Part shown: positions 27,683 through 38,088 of the stretch, piece by piece
Layout: each line of letters begins with the position of its first letter
Numbering within the stretch: position 1 is the first letter of the stretch
Made by a program: the position numbers and the translations under genes
Notes under the pieces: generated by a model
Seen by the model: the letters and a program-made list of their open reading frames with translations, nothing else
Database searches by the model: none
Told to the model about the DNA's origin: nothing
Source of the DNA: Flavobacterium sp.
GTDB taxonomy: Bacteria; Bacteroidota; Bacteroidia; Flavobacteriales; Flavobacteriaceae
Length of the DNA stretch: 64,000 nucleotides
NCBI GenBank assembly: GCA_018883065.1
Contig: VEQT01000004.1
Location: 1 to 64,000 of the forward strand
Reading direction: 5' to 3'

Positions 27683-28723
27683 TTGGCACAAAAACCCAAA
27701 CATATAGCCGTCATGCGCTTGTCTTCTATGGGAGACGTAGCCATGACGGTTCCTGTTTTAAGGGCTTTGGTTCATCAGCATCCTAATCTCCAAGTAACTG
27801 TGGTATCTCGTCCTTTTTTTAAACCTTTTTTTGATACCCTACCGCAGCTTCAATTTATAGCCTTTGACCCGAAAACAACCCACAAAGGATTGTTGGGAAT
27901 ATGGCGTTTATACCAGCAATTGTCGGGTTTGTCTATTGATTCCTTTGCTGATTTACACAATGTGTTGCGCAGCAAAATAGTACGTGTTTTATTTGCTTTA
28001 TCGGGTAAAAAAACCGCCGCCTTAGACAAAGGCCGTGGCGAGAAAAAAGCACTAACGCGTTTGCAAAACAAGGCATTTTTTCCATTGACTTTAATGGTTA
28101 ATCGGCAAGCAAATGTGTTAGCAAAATTGGGGTTTCCGGTAGATCTATCGCAGCCTACCTTTCCACCCAAACCAGAATTACAAGAAATTGAATCTTTGGT
28201 CGGTGTCAAAACCAAACCTTGGATTGGCCTAGCGCCTTTTGCGCAGTATGAAGGAAAAATGTATCCGCTTGATTTGATGAAAAAGGTGATTGACCAATTG
28301 GATGATACCGGTTCTTATGAGTTGTTTTTATTGGGTGGTGGAGCCAAAGAAATTGCTTTATTGACGCAGCTTTCGGAGCATACAAAACACACCAAAGTCG
28401 TTGCGGGACAACTCAGTTTGGCGCAAGAATTGGCGGTGATGAGTCAATTTGATGTTTTGGTTTCGATGGATTCGGCCAATGGCCACATGGGCGCTTTATG
28501 GGGAATTCCGGTAATTACCCTCTGGGGCGCAACGCATCCGTATGCGGGATTTATGCCGTTTCATCAGCCAGAAAGCAATTCGCTTTGTGCCGATAGAAAC
28601 CAATTTCCAGGTTTACCCACCTCTGTGTATGGCAATAAGATTGTTCCGGGTTATACAGACGCCATGCGTACCATTTTACCCGAAACCGTTGTGGCTAAAA
28701 TTAAAGAAATTACGGCGATTTAA
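27683..28723 (+). CDS. glycosyltransferase family 9 (heptosyltransferase-like)
   Basis: AVMRLSSMGDVAMTVPVLRAL...DSANGHMGALWGIPVITLWGATHP; probable TTG start at 27683 (alternative ATG 27713). Confidence 0.92.
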   Translation: MAQKPKHIAVMRLSSMGDVAMTVPVLRALVHQHPNLQVTVVSRPFFKPFFDTLPQLQFIAFDPKTTHKGLLGIWRLYQQLSGLSIDSFADLHNVLRSKIVRVLFALSGKKTAALDKGRGEKKALTRLQNKAFFPLTLMVNRQANVLAKLGFPVDLSQPTFPPKPELQEIESLVGVKTKPWIGLAPFAQYEGKMYPLDLMKKVIDQLDDTGSYELFLLGGGAKEIALLTQLSEHTKHTKVVAGQLSLAQELAVMSQFDVLVSMDSANGHMGALWGIPVITLWGATHPYAGFMPFHQPESNSLCADRNQFPGLPTSVYGNKIVPGYTDAMRTILPETVVAKIKEITAI

Positions 28724-29766
28724 ACGTCGTCAAAATCCACAAACAATTCTGAAGATGTTGGGTGTGCCTGACAAGTAAGGATAAGTCCTTCAGCTATTTC
28801 GCTATCCGACAAAATGGTGTTTTTGACCATGTGCGCACTTCCCTTGGTTACTCTACCTAAACAACTGCTGCAAATTCCGCCTTGGCAGGAATAGGGCGCA
28901 TCGATTCCTTTTTTAAGGGCTGCCTCTAATACGGTTTGTTTTTGTGGCATTTCAAAGGTGGTGGTTTCACCGTCAACCAAAACCGAAATAGTGGTGTTGC
29001 CTTGACTTGATTGATCGTTTTTTTCAGTTGGAGCGGCGCTAAATAGCTCAAATTTTATGGCCGATTCTGGTACGTTTTTGGTTTTTAGTTCGGCTGAAAT
29101 TTCCTGAATCATTGATTCTGGACCACACAAAAAGTAGTTGTCAAATGAGGTATTGGGGTGCTGATTGAAAAAGTAATTTAGTACAGACACATCAATTCGT
29201 CCAAACAAAGCGTGTTCGGCTTTGGCTCGACTATATACATATTGAATTGAAAAACGCCCTGGATGTGCCGCTTGAAGCACTTGTAATTGGGAATAAAAAA
29301 TGGTGTCTTCGGGGCTTTTGTTTCCATAAATCAAGGCAAATGTACTTTGTGGCTCCTCAGCCAAAACACTTTGGATCATGGAAAGTATAGGAGTAATTCC
29401 ACTTCCAGCCGCAATAGCCATATAAGATTTAGATTGTGTTGGTTGTGTGGTTAATCGAAATTGACCTTCAGGCACACTTACTTCAAGTAAATCGCCCGCT
29501 TTTAATTGGGAATTAGCAAAATTGGAAAACACCCCATGAGGTACTGCTTTTATGGCAATCCGCAATTCTCCACTTGCAGGAGCGCTACAAATAGAGTAGG
29601 GTCTGCGCAGGGCAATTCCATCCAAAGTTAATTTTAAGGTTACATATTGACCGGCTGTAAATTGGTAAAGAGTTGCCAATTCGGCGGGTACTTGAAATTG
29701 AATAGATACGGCATCTTTGGTTTCGCGACGCACTTCTTTGATCGCTAATTTGTAGAACGAAGACAT
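28720..29766 (-). CDS. FAD/NADH:2Fe-2S oxidoreductase (PaaE-like / ferredoxin-NADP reductase family)
   Basis: RRPYSICSAP, AAGSGITPILSMI, CGPESMI, CQGGICSSCLGRVTKG [2Fe-2S] motif; start trimmed to ATG 29766. Confidence 0.93.
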   Translation of the reverse strand: MSSFYKLAIKEVRRETKDAVSIQFQVPAELATLYQFTAGQYVTLKLTLDGIALRRPYSICSAPASGELRIAIKAVPHGVFSNFANSQLKAGDLLEVSVPEGQFRLTTQPTQSKSYMAIAAGSGITPILSMIQSVLAEEPQSTFALIYGNKSPEDTIFYSQLQVLQAAHPGRFSIQYVYSRAKAEHALFGRIDVSVLNYFFNQHPNTSFDNYFLCGPESMIQEISAELKTKNVPESAIKFELFSAAPTEKNDQSSQGNTTISVLVDGETTTFEMPQKQTVLEAALKKGIDAPYSCQGGICSSCLGRVTKGSAHMVKNTILSDSEIAEGLILTCQAHPTSSELFVDFDDV

Positions 29767-29958
29767 ATAAAAAATTTTGGCAAAAGTAACGAATAGGACC
29801 AATTTAACTACCCAACACGTGTATATTTTTATTTAAGAACCGTCTGCCTTGCTCAAAAAACGGACTATATTTTTTAGTATGTCAAAAAGAAACGTATTTT
29901 TACCCGTCTATATACTAAAACGGCTTTATTTAAGTTTTAACACCCAAATCGTCTTCCA

Positions 29959-32754
29959 TTGAAAACCAATAAACTCAGTTTTTTTTTCACGCTAGGCATA
30001 GGTGCGCTCATATTAGCTTGTTCCACCAAAAAAGACTCGTTTACCTCTCGAAATTCCCATGCGCTAAGCACCAAGTATAATATTTTATACAATGGAGGAA
30101 TGGCACTAGATAAAGGAATTATTGATTTGAAAGCCCAAAATCAGGATAATTACTGGGAAGTGTTGCCGGTAGAGCGCATGCAAATTAGTAAAGAGACAGT
30201 CCTGCCCGGAGAAACTAAAGTTAATCCCAATTTTGAACGCGCCGAAACCAAGGCTACGATGGCCATTCAAAAACACTCCATGAACATAGGTGGTGCCGAA
30301 AAAAACCCACAAATGGATGAAGCCTATTTAATGCTGGGTAAAGCCAGGTATTATGATCAGCGGTTTGTACCTGCGTTGGAAGCGTTTAATTACATTTTAT
30401 ACAAATACCCCAATAGCGACAAGATATACGAGGCTAAAATATGGCGTGAAAAAACCAATATGCGCATGGAAAATGATGCGCTTGCGGTAACCAATCTTAC
30501 CAAACTGCTAGATGAAATAAAATTTAAAGACCAAATATTTGCCGATGCCAATGCCAGTATTGCACAAGCTTATTTGCATTTGTCTGAAAAAGATAGCGCC
30601 ATTGCCAAATTAAAATTAGCCCGTGATTTTACCAAATCAAAAGAAGAAAAAGCACGCTATCGTTTTATTATTGGCCAGCTTTTTGAAGAAATGGGCCAAC
30701 TTGACAGTGCTTTTGTGGCCTATCAATCGGTAATTGATATGAAACGTAAATCGGCACGTGAATATGTAATTCAAGCCCATGCGCGACAAGCCATGATGTT
30801 TGATTTTACCAAAGGAGATACGGTTGCTTTTTTGAAAAAATTCGACAAGCTAAAAAAAGACCGTGAAAACAGGGCTTTTTTAGACGTGCTCAACCACAGA
30901 GTAGCCTTGTTTTATGACAAGCAACACAATACCAAACAAGCTTTGCATTACTATAATGCTTCCTTAAAAAAGAAATCAGCTGATCAATATTTAGTAGCAT
31001 CAAATTACCGCAATATGGCAGAGATTTATTTTTATCAAGCCAAATATACGGTAGCAGGCAAGTACTATGACAGCACAATGACCCAATTGAATAATCGATC
31101 AAGAGAATTTAAATTCATCAAGAAAAAGCGAGACAACTTGGCCGATGTAATTAAATACGAAGCAATCGCCAATACCAACGATAGCATTATTTCGGTCTAT
31201 AAGATGTCGGAATCCGATAGGGTTGCTTATTATCAAAAACACATTGATGCACTCAAAAAAGCGGATGCACTTACAAAAGAAAAAGCCGATAAAGCGGCCA
31301 AATTAGCAGGTGAATCAGCCGACTCCCTAACCGAAAAAGCAGGAAGCAAAGGGCAAGGTAAAACCGCAATGGCACCGCCAAGCGCAGCAGATCTAGTTTC
31401 TAACACGAGTGATTTTTATTTTTATAAAGCCTCAACCGTTGCTTTTGGTAAAGCCGAATTCAAAAAAAATTGGGGTAATCGACCCTATAAAATCAACTGG
31501 CGTGTGGCCTCAATGAAGTCTGTTGACACCAACGGTAATGTGCCTGAAGATGCAGCAGAGACAGAAGAAGATTCTCCAAATAAAGACAGCGCTGTAGATG
31601 CGCGCTATACAACCGCCTTTTACACCCAATTATTGCCTAGTTCAGATGAGGTTGTCAATGACTTAATCAAGGAACGCAATTTTGCTTACTACCAGTTGGG
31701 GTTGATTTACAAAGAAAAATTCAAAGAATACGCTTTGGCATCGGCCAAATTAGAACAATTGCTTTTGAATCAACCAGAGGAACGCTTCATTTTGCCCTCG
31801 ATGTATCAGTTGTATAAAATTTATGAAATTACCGATTCGGCCAAGGCAGCAGCCATGAAAGATCGAATTATTAATGAGTTTCCCGATTCGCGCTATGCTA
31901 AAATTTTAATTGCCATAGCCAATGGTACTGTAGCGGTTACAGAATCGCCAAACACGGCCTATGATAAGGTGTATCGTCTTTTTGAAACAGGTGATATCAA
32001 AGCCACTTTACTTGCACTTGACGAAGTAATTTCTCAGTACACCGGAGAAGAAATTATTCCAAAATTAGAATTATTGAAAGCGCATTGTGTAGGTAAAATA
32101 ATGGGTTTAGAAGAATATAAAAAAGCACTCAATTTTGTTGCTCTTAACTATCCAAATGCCGAAGAAGGCAAAGCAGCTGAACTGATCTTAGCCAATGATT
32201 ATCCAAAACTAGAAAAATTGACTTTCTACCAAGCCAAACCATCCAGTTGGAAAATAATTTATGTAGCCGATAATCCAACTGACAAAAACACCATCAAGTT
32301 GCAGGAAATTGTGGCTAAATTCATCAAAGGCAGAAGCATTGATCAATTGACAACATCAATGGATGTGTATACGCCTACCAAAAATTTCTTTGTTATTCAT
32401 GGACTCAAGTCAGAAGAGTCGGCGAAGGGAATTGTCTCTATTTTGCGCGACTACAAGGATTACAAGTTGCCCAATACGGCTTACATTATCTCAAATGACA
32501 ATTATAAAATTGTACAAATCAAGAAAAATTTTGAGGTGTATTTAAAGACCACGCCAAGCGATCCATTGCCCGAAGCTCCTGAAACGTATGTTCCTACTAA
32601 ATCACAGCAAACCCCTAAAATGCCCAACCCAACGGTTCCGGCCAATGATGTTTTGGGAGGAGATGATACAGAAACCAACATGGCTCCACCAGATCCAAAT
32701 GAAATGAACATGAATCCACCTGACCCCTCGGGAATGAAAAAAGAAAAAAAATAA
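29959..32754 (+). CDS. porW: T9SS/gliding lipoprotein PorW/SprE, TPR-containing
   Basis: Lipobox ILACSTKKDSF; STKYNILYNGGMALDKGI...NYWEVLPVERM; TPRs; probable TTG start. Confidence 0.88.
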   Translation: MKTNKLSFFFTLGIGALILACSTKKDSFTSRNSHALSTKYNILYNGGMALDKGIIDLKAQNQDNYWEVLPVERMQISKETVLPGETKVNPNFERAETKATMAIQKHSMNIGGAEKNPQMDEAYLMLGKARYYDQRFVPALEAFNYILYKYPNSDKIYEAKIWREKTNMRMENDALAVTNLTKLLDEIKFKDQIFADANASIAQAYLHLSEKDSAIAKLKLARDFTKSKEEKARYRFIIGQLFEEMGQLDSAFVAYQSVIDMKRKSAREYVIQAHARQAMMFDFTKGDTVAFLKKFDKLKKDRENRAFLDVLNHRVALFYDKQHNTKQALHYYNASLKKKSADQYLVASNYRNMAEIYFYQAKYTVAGKYYDSTMTQLNNRSREFKFIKKKRDNLADVIKYEAIANTNDSIISVYKMSESDRVAYYQKHIDALKKADALTKEKADKAAKLAGESADSLTEKAGSKGQGKTAMAPPSAADLVSNTSDFYFYKASTVAFGKAEFKKNWGNRPYKINWRVASMKSVDTNGNVPEDAAETEEDSPNKDSAVDARYTTAFYTQLLPSSDEVVNDLIKERNFAYYQLGLIYKEKFKEYALASAKLEQLLLNQPEERFILPSMYQLYKIYEITDSAKAAAMKDRIINEFPDSRYAKILIAIANGTVAVTESPNTAYDKVYRLFETGDIKATLLALDEVISQYTGEEIIPKLELLKAHCVGKIMGLEEYKKALNFVALNYPNAEEGKAAELILANDYPKLEKLTFYQAKPSSWKIIYVADNPTDKNTIKLQEIVAKFIKGRSIDQLTTSMDVYTPTKNFFVIHGLKSEESAKGIVSILRDYKDYKLPNTAYIISNDNYKIVQIKKNFEVYLKTTPSDPLPEAPETYVPTKSQQTPKMPNPTVPANDVLGGDDTETNMAPPDPNEMNMNPPDPSGMKKEKK

Positions 32755-32756
32755 GC

Positions 32757-33170
32757 ATGTTTGACAAAAAACCAAAATCCTATACCGATCTATTGGGCAA
32801 GACCAACCGAATAGTTGAAGGCACTACCCTCACGGGCAACATTGTGTCTCAGGCTGATTTTCGGTTAGACGGCATATTAACTGGAAATTTCACCTCGAAC
32901 GGCAAATTAGTAATAGGTCCTGCTGCTGCAGTAACTGGAGATATACTATGTAAAAACTGCGATATCGAAGGCAAATACCACGGCAACATTCAAGTGGCTG
33001 AATTACTTACTGTAAAAGCCAAAGCCAGCATTAAAGGCGCGGTGATTTGTGGCAAATTATCGGTAGAACCCGGGGCCGATTTTAGCGCCTCTTGCGAAAT
33101 GAAACCGCATGTAAAACCCACAACTCTCCCTGATGCAAACACCAAACCAACAGAAACAAACGCGCAATAA
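32757..33170 (+). CDS. bactofilin (polymer-forming cytoskeletal protein)
   Basis: NRIVEGTTLTGNIVSQADFRLDGILTGNFTSNGKLVIGPAAAVTGDILCKNCDIEGKYHGNI beta-helical repeats. Confidence 0.94.
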   Translation: MFDKKPKSYTDLLGKTNRIVEGTTLTGNIVSQADFRLDGILTGNFTSNGKLVIGPAAAVTGDILCKNCDIEGKYHGNIQVAELLTVKAKASIKGAVICGKLSVEPGADFSASCEMKPHVKPTTLPDANTKPTETNAQ

Positions 33171-33363
33171 ATGGCTTGCGCTGATTAACATTCCCGTTCA
33201 AATGGGAATCATCGTGTTTGGGTTTGCCTATTTGGGTAAATGGCTTGACGAAAAATACGGCAATCCACACCGACTTTTTGTAAAAGGACTCACCTTAGTT
33301 GGAATTGCCATTGCCTTTTACAACATCAACCGCCAACTCAAAGAAATCAACAAATCCCAATAA
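33133..33363 (+). CDS. AtpZ/AtpI-like small membrane protein
   Basis: ALINIPVQMGIIVFGFAYLGKWLDEKYG...GIAIAFYNINRQLKEIN; overlaps bactofilin end by 38 nt; precedes atpB. Confidence 0.85.
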   Translation: MQTPNQQKQTRNKWLALINIPVQMGIIVFGFAYLGKWLDEKYGNPHRLFVKGLTLVGIAIAFYNINRQLKEINKSQ

Positions 33364-33367
33364 TCGC

Positions 33368-33799
33368 ATGCCGTTAAAAGTAAAACTCCTTTTGCAATTG
33401 CTTTTTATGGCTGGCATTAGTTTTGTTATTCACCTGGGAATATATCGGTATACTAGTTTAGGCCAAACAGCAACAACGTTTCAATTTTCGTTGATACAAC
33501 TCCATTTGTTTTTTGGAATTTCGGCGTTTATACTCCTTGGAATTTTGTCTGTATTGCCAATCCGATTTACTGATAATTTGGGCTTTATTTTTATTGGGCT
33601 CACCTTACTAAAAATGGCTATAGCGTATTGGTTTTTTTATATTGTTACTTCAAGCTCAGCAGCGGCTAATGTACTAGAAAAAAGACAAGTAGTATTGGTT
33701 TTTGCATGGTTTTTGGCAATAGAAACTTATTTAGCTACTCGTATTTTAAACAATCTGCAACAACCCCTTGGTTTTTCTACCAATCCACCAAAAAAATAA
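33368..33799 (+). CDS. small multi-TM protein between AtpZ and atpB (DUF6168-like)
   Basis: MPLKVKLLLQLLFMAGISFVIHLGIYRYTSLG; four hydrophobic segments; start trimmed from the 33299 ORF. Confidence 0.7.
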   Translation: MPLKVKLLLQLLFMAGISFVIHLGIYRYTSLGQTATTFQFSLIQLHLFFGISAFILLGILSVLPIRFTDNLGFIFIGLTLLKMAIAYWFFYIVTSSSAAANVLEKRQVVLVFAWFLAIETYLATRILNNLQQPLGFSTNPPKK

Positions 33800-33812
33800 T
33801 TGCTTTATACTT

Positions 33813-33840
33813 TTGAATATTAATAATTAATGTACTTTTG
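33813..33840 (+). promoter_or_regulatory. putative promoter TTG-N17-TACTTTTG upstream of atpB
   Basis: TTG 33813-33815, TACTTTTG 33833-33840. Confidence 0.55.
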
Positions 33841-33882
33841 CACCAAATTTTAGAAACTCAAAATTAAGTTAATTAATTCGCT

Positions 33883-35013
33883 ATGGTGTTTTCAAAAAAA
33901 CTGATTCAAGTAAGTATAGCAATTTTAGTCGCCTTTCTTCCTTTAACCGGATATTCTACTACTCCTGAAGCAGCTGCTTCAACGCCAGCTCACGCTGCCG
34001 AAGCCAGTCACGAAGCCCATACAGAACCTACCGATTTAAAATCAAAAATCAGAGCGTTTATTGATCACCACGTATTAGACGCACATGATTTTTCCCTTTT
34101 TGCCGACGAAGCTACCGGAACTCATTACGGGTTTCCATTACCGATAATTTTATGGGATAATGGCGTACATATTTTTTCTTCTTCTGCATTTGAACACGGA
34201 GAAAAAGTAGCCGAATCTAATGGTAATTATTATGTATTGCACCACGAACGCATATATAAAACCGACGCACAAGGCACTTTATTGGGTGACGAACACCACC
34301 CAACCAATGCAAAACCTATCGATTTATCTATCACCAAAGGGGTACTAACCATTATGGTGGTGGCCTTTTTGATGTTTATGTTATTTAGTAGTTTGGCAAA
34401 ATCATATGCCAAAAATGGTGGAATTTCTGCTGGACCAGGTCGTTTCTTTGAGCCGATTGTGTTGTATGTGCGCGACGAGATTGCTATTCCAAACATTGGG
34501 GAGAAGCACTATAAAAAATACATGAGTTATTTATTGACCATCTTCTTTTTTGTATGGTTCCTCAATATTTTCGGATTGACTCCACTAGGCATCAATGTAA
34601 CCGGAAACATTGCTGTAACATTTGGATTGGCGGTTATTACCTTTTTAATCACCAATTTGACTGCAAATAAAAATTATTGGGGTCACATTTTCTGGATGCC
34701 AGGTGTTCCTACTCCCATGAAATTTATTTTAGCGCCCATTGAATTGTTGGGCGTATTAATCAAACCGTTCTCTTTAATGATTCGTTTGTATGCCAACATT
34801 TTTGCGGGGCATATTGTATTAATGAGTTTGATTGGGTTGATGTTTATTTTCAAAAACTGGTTGGGCAGCAGCTTGTCATTCTTGTTGTCATTTGCCATTT
34901 CAACTATTGAAATTTTGGTAGCCTTATTGCAAGCTTATATTTTTACGATGTTATCGGCCTTGTATTTTGGTTCGGCGGTTGAAGAACACCACCATGGGGA
35001 CGAGCATCATTAA
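33883..35013 (+). CDS. atpB: F0F1 ATP synthase subunit A
   Basis: FSLMIRLYANIFAGHIVLMSLIGL; signal-like N-terminus. Confidence 0.96.
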   Translation: MVFSKKLIQVSIAILVAFLPLTGYSTTPEAAASTPAHAAEASHEAHTEPTDLKSKIRAFIDHHVLDAHDFSLFADEATGTHYGFPLPIILWDNGVHIFSSSAFEHGEKVAESNGNYYVLHHERIYKTDAQGTLLGDEHHPTNAKPIDLSITKGVLTIMVVAFLMFMLFSSLAKSYAKNGGISAGPGRFFEPIVLYVRDEIAIPNIGEKHYKKYMSYLLTIFFFVWFLNIFGLTPLGINVTGNIAVTFGLAVITFLITNLTANKNYWGHIFWMPGVPTPMKFILAPIELLGVLIKPFSLMIRLYANIFAGHIVLMSLIGLMFIFKNWLGSSLSFLLSFAISTIEILVALLQAYIFTMLSALYFGSAVEEHHHGDEHH

Positions 35014-35033
35014 AAATGTCCGGCGGACATTTT
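35013..35033 (+). repeat. hairpin at atpB 3' end
   Basis: AAAATGTCC-GGC-GGACATTTT perfect 9-bp inverted repeat. Confidence 0.8.
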
Positions 35034-35098
35034 ATGCGAGTAGCCAGCCGGCGCGTTGGCATTAATAAGTTGAATGTTTAATTTAATATATATACATT

Positions 35099-35290
35099 AT
35101 GGAAATTCCTAAAATTGTTGGAGCTGGATTAGTAGTTATCGGTGCTGGTATTGGTATCGGTAGAATCGGTGGATCTGCTATGGACGCGATTGCTCGTCAA
35201 CCAGAAGCTACTGGTAAAATTCAAACCGCGATGCTTATCGCAGCTGCGCTTATTGAAGGTATTGGATTTGCTGCTTTATTTGCAGTATAA
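35099..35290 (+). CDS. atpE: F0F1 ATP synthase subunit C
   Basis: GAGLVVIGAGIGIGRIGGSAMDAIARQPEATGKIQTAMLIAAALIEGIGFAALFAV. Confidence 0.97.
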   Translation: MEIPKIVGAGLVVIGAGIGIGRIGGSAMDAIARQPEATGKIQTAMLIAAALIEGIGFAALFAV

Positions 35291-35302
35291 TACAAACAAA
35301 CA

Positions 35303-35331
35303 AAAAGCTGTAACGGTTGGTTGCAGCTTTT
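35303..35331 (+). terminator. hairpin with T-rich tail after atpE
   Basis: AAAAGCTGTAAC-ggttg-GTTGCAGCTTTT, 12-bp stem with one U-G wobble, then TGTTTT. Confidence 0.7.
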
Positions 35332-35398
35332 GTTTTACTTAAAAAGAATACAAGGAGTTTTTGAAACTCAATTAACATAGACAGTAAGAATATATAAT

Positions 35399-35899
35399 AT
35401 GGAAAAGTTAATAAATGATTTTTCGTTTGGTTTGTTTTTTTGGCAAACATTAATTTTTGTTGGATTGATTTTCTTGTTGAAAAAATTTGCGTGGAAACCC
35501 ATTTTGGATGCGGTAAATGAGCGTGAAGAAGGCATCAAATCTGCTTTAGAATCAGCTGAAAATGCCAAAAAAGAAATGCAAAATTTGCAAGCCGACAACC
35601 AACGCATTTTACAAGAAGCCCGTATGGAGCGTGATGCCATGTTGAAAGAAGCGCGTGAAATGAAAGAAAAAATGATCGCCGATTCTAAAACAGAAGCACA
35701 AGCGCAAGGATTGAAAATGATCGAGCAAGCCAAAGCAGCTATCGAAACCGAGAAAAATGCAGCTATGGCTGAATTAAAATCACAGGTTTCTACCTTGTCT
35801 TTAGCGATTGCTGAAAAATTATTACAAGACGAATTGGCCAACAAAGATTCCCAAGTAAAATTGGTAGAAAAAATGTTGGGTGACGCTAAACTAAACTAA
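35399..35899 (+). CDS. atpF: F0F1 ATP synthase subunit B
   Basis: FWQTLIFVGLIFLLKKFAWKPILDAVNEREEGIKSALESAENAKKE. Confidence 0.97.
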   Translation: MEKLINDFSFGLFFWQTLIFVGLIFLLKKFAWKPILDAVNEREEGIKSALESAENAKKEMQNLQADNQRILQEARMERDAMLKEAREMKEKMIADSKTEAQAQGLKMIEQAKAAIETEKNAAMAELKSQVSTLSLAIAEKLLQDELANKDSQVKLVEKMLGDAKLN

Positions 35900-35901
35900 T
35901 T

Positions 35902-36435
35902 ATGGCCAGTACAAGAGCTGCGATTCGTTATGCCAAAGCTATCTTAGATATAGCCCAAGCAAAAGGAGCTGCCGATGCAGTAAATGCTGATATGCTTGTG
36001 GTGGAAGCAACCCTAAGCAACAACGCCGAACTGCGCACCTTTATCGGAAACCCCACTACCAAAGTGGAGATGAAAGAAAGCGTGTTGTTGGAAGTGTTTG
36101 CCAGCACCCACGCTGTAACTAAAAGTTTATTTCATTTGTTGTTCGAAAACAAACGCTTTGAATTGCTTCATGCTATTGCGGTAAAATATACCGAGTTGCA
36201 CGCAATTCTCAACGGCGTTGAAACCGCCCAGGTAACCACAGCCATTCCGATGGATGCAGCTTTAGAAGCCAAAGTGTTGCAAAAAATTGCTACGTTTTCA
36301 GACAAGAAAATTACCATAGAAAACACCATAGATCCTGCCATTATTGGAGGGTTTATTTTACGTATAGGCGACAAGCAATACAATGCTTCGATTGCCAACA
36401 GATTGCAAGTATTAAAAAGAGAATTAAGTAACTAG
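35902..36435 (+). CDS. atpH: F0F1 ATP synthase subunit delta
   Basis: [19 protein letters not shown]...[33 protein letters not shown]. Confidence 0.96.
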   Translation: MASTRAAIRYAKAILDIAQAKGAADAVNADMLVVEATLSNNAELRTFIGNPTTKVEMKESVLLEVFASTHAVTKSLFHLLFENKRFELLHAIAVKYTELHAILNGVETAQVTTAIPMDAALEAKVLQKIATFSDKKITIENTIDPAIIGGFILRIGDKQYNASIANRLQVLKRELSN

Positions 36436-36449
36436 TTATTTATATAATT

Positions 36450-38027
36450 ATGGCGGAAATTAAACCAGCTGAAATTTCAGCAATATTAAAAAAGCAAGTA
36501 GAAAGTTTCGAATCTGGAGCTTCCTTAGAAGAAGTAGGAACGGTACTTCAAGTTGGGGACGGTATTGCCCGTGTATACGGCTTATCGAATGCCCAATATG
36601 GAGAGTTGGTTCAATTTGAAAACGGTTTAGAAGGAATCGTTTTGAACTTGGAAGAAGACAATGTTGGGGTGGTACTTTTAGGGCCATCAACCGGAATCAA
36701 AGAAGGATCTACTGCCAAAAGAACGCAACGTATTGCTTCGTTAAAAGTAGGTGAGCAAATGGTAGGTCGTGTAGTGAACACGCTTGGTTTTCCAATTGAT
36801 GGAAAAGGACCAATTGGTGGAGACTTATACGAAATGCCTTTGGAACGTAAAGCGCCAGGAGTAATTTTCCGTCAGCCAGTAACCGAGCCGTTGCAAACCG
36901 GTGTAAAAGCGGTTGATGCCATGATTCCTGTAGGACGTGGACAACGTGAGTTGGTAATTGGTGACCGTCAAACAGGTAAATCTACCGTTTGTATCGACAC
37001 CATTTTGAACCAAAAAGAATTTTATGACGCCGGTCAACCGGTATTTTGTATCTACGTTGCGATTGGACAAAAAGCATCTACTGTAGCGGGAATTGCAAAA
37101 ACCCTAGAAGAAAAAGGAGCCATGGCTTACACCATTATTGTGGCTGCCAACGCTTCTGATCCAGCGCCAATGCAAGTATATGCTCCATTTGCTGGAGCGG
37201 CTATCGGAGAATACTTCAGAGACTCAGGTCGTCCTGCTTTGATTGTTTACGATGATTTATCAAAACAAGCGGTAGCCTACCGTGAGGTGTCTCTTTTGTT
37301 AAGAAGACCACCGGGTCGTGAAGCCTATCCAGGAGACGTATTTTATTTGCACTCTCGTTTATTAGAGAGAGCATGTAAAGTAATCGCCAACGACGATATC
37401 GCCAAAAACATGAACGACTTACCCGATTCGTTGAAACCAATCGTAAAAGGTGGAGGTTCATTAACCGCTTTGCCAATCATCGAAACCCAAGCGGGTGACG
37501 TATCGGCCTATATCCCAACCAACGTAATTTCGATTACTGATGGTCAGATTTTCTTGGATGGAGATTTGTTTAACTCGGGTGTTCGTCCAGCGATCAACGT
37601 AGGTATTTCGGTATCTCGTGTAGGAGGTAACGCGCAAATCAAATCGATGAAAAAAGTAGCCGGAACCTTAAAATTAGACCAAGCGCAATTCCGTGAATTG
37701 GAAGCGTTTGCAAAGTTTGGTTCTGATTTAGATGCGGTTACGTTAAACGTAATCGAAAAAGGAAAACGCAACGTAGAAATCTTGAAACAAGGATTAAATG
37801 ATCCGTATACCGTAGAAGATCAAGTAGCGATTATTTATGCGGGCTCTAAAAACTTGTTACGTAATGTGCCGGTTAACAAAGTAAAAGAGTTTGAAAAAGA
37901 TTTCTTGGCTTATTTGAACAGCAAAAACAGAGCAACATTAGATGCATTAAAAGCAGGAAAATTAGACGACAGCATTACTGATGTAATTGAAGCTGCTGCC
38001 AAAGAAATTTCAGCAAAATATAACTAA
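36450..38027 (+). CDS. atpA: F0F1 ATP synthase subunit alpha
   Basis: [65 protein letters not shown]. Confidence 0.99.
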   Translation: MAEIKPAEISAILKKQVESFESGASLEEVGTVLQVGDGIARVYGLSNAQYGELVQFENGLEGIVLNLEEDNVGVVLLGPSTGIKEGSTAKRTQRIASLKVGEQMVGRVVNTLGFPIDGKGPIGGDLYEMPLERKAPGVIFRQPVTEPLQTGVKAVDAMIPVGRGQRELVIGDRQTGKSTVCIDTILNQKEFYDAGQPVFCIYVAIGQKASTVAGIAKTLEEKGAMAYTIIVAANASDPAPMQVYAPFAGAAIGEYFRDSGRPALIVYDDLSKQAVAYREVSLLLRRPPGREAYPGDVFYLHSRLLERACKVIANDDIAKNMNDLPDSLKPIVKGGGSLTALPIIETQAGDVSAYIPTNVISITDGQIFLDGDLFNSGVRPAINVGISVSRVGGNAQIKSMKKVAGTLKLDQAQFRELEAFAKFGSDLDAVTLNVIEKGKRNVEILKQGLNDPYTVEDQVAIIYAGSKNLLRNVPVNKVKEFEKDFLAYLNSKNRATLDALKAGKLDDSITDVIEAAAKEISAKYN

Positions 38028-38033
38028 TTAACT

Positions 38034-38088
38034 AATTTGAAGATTTGGAAATTTGAAGATGATGTTTTCATTTTCAAATTTTCAAATT
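38034..38088 (+). repeat. imperfect inverted repeat between atpA and atpG
   Basis: AATTTGAAGATTTGGAAAT (38034-38052) pairs with ATTTTCAAATTTTCAAATT (38070-38088); 17/19 Watson-Crick, remaining 2 G-U. Confidence 0.75.
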
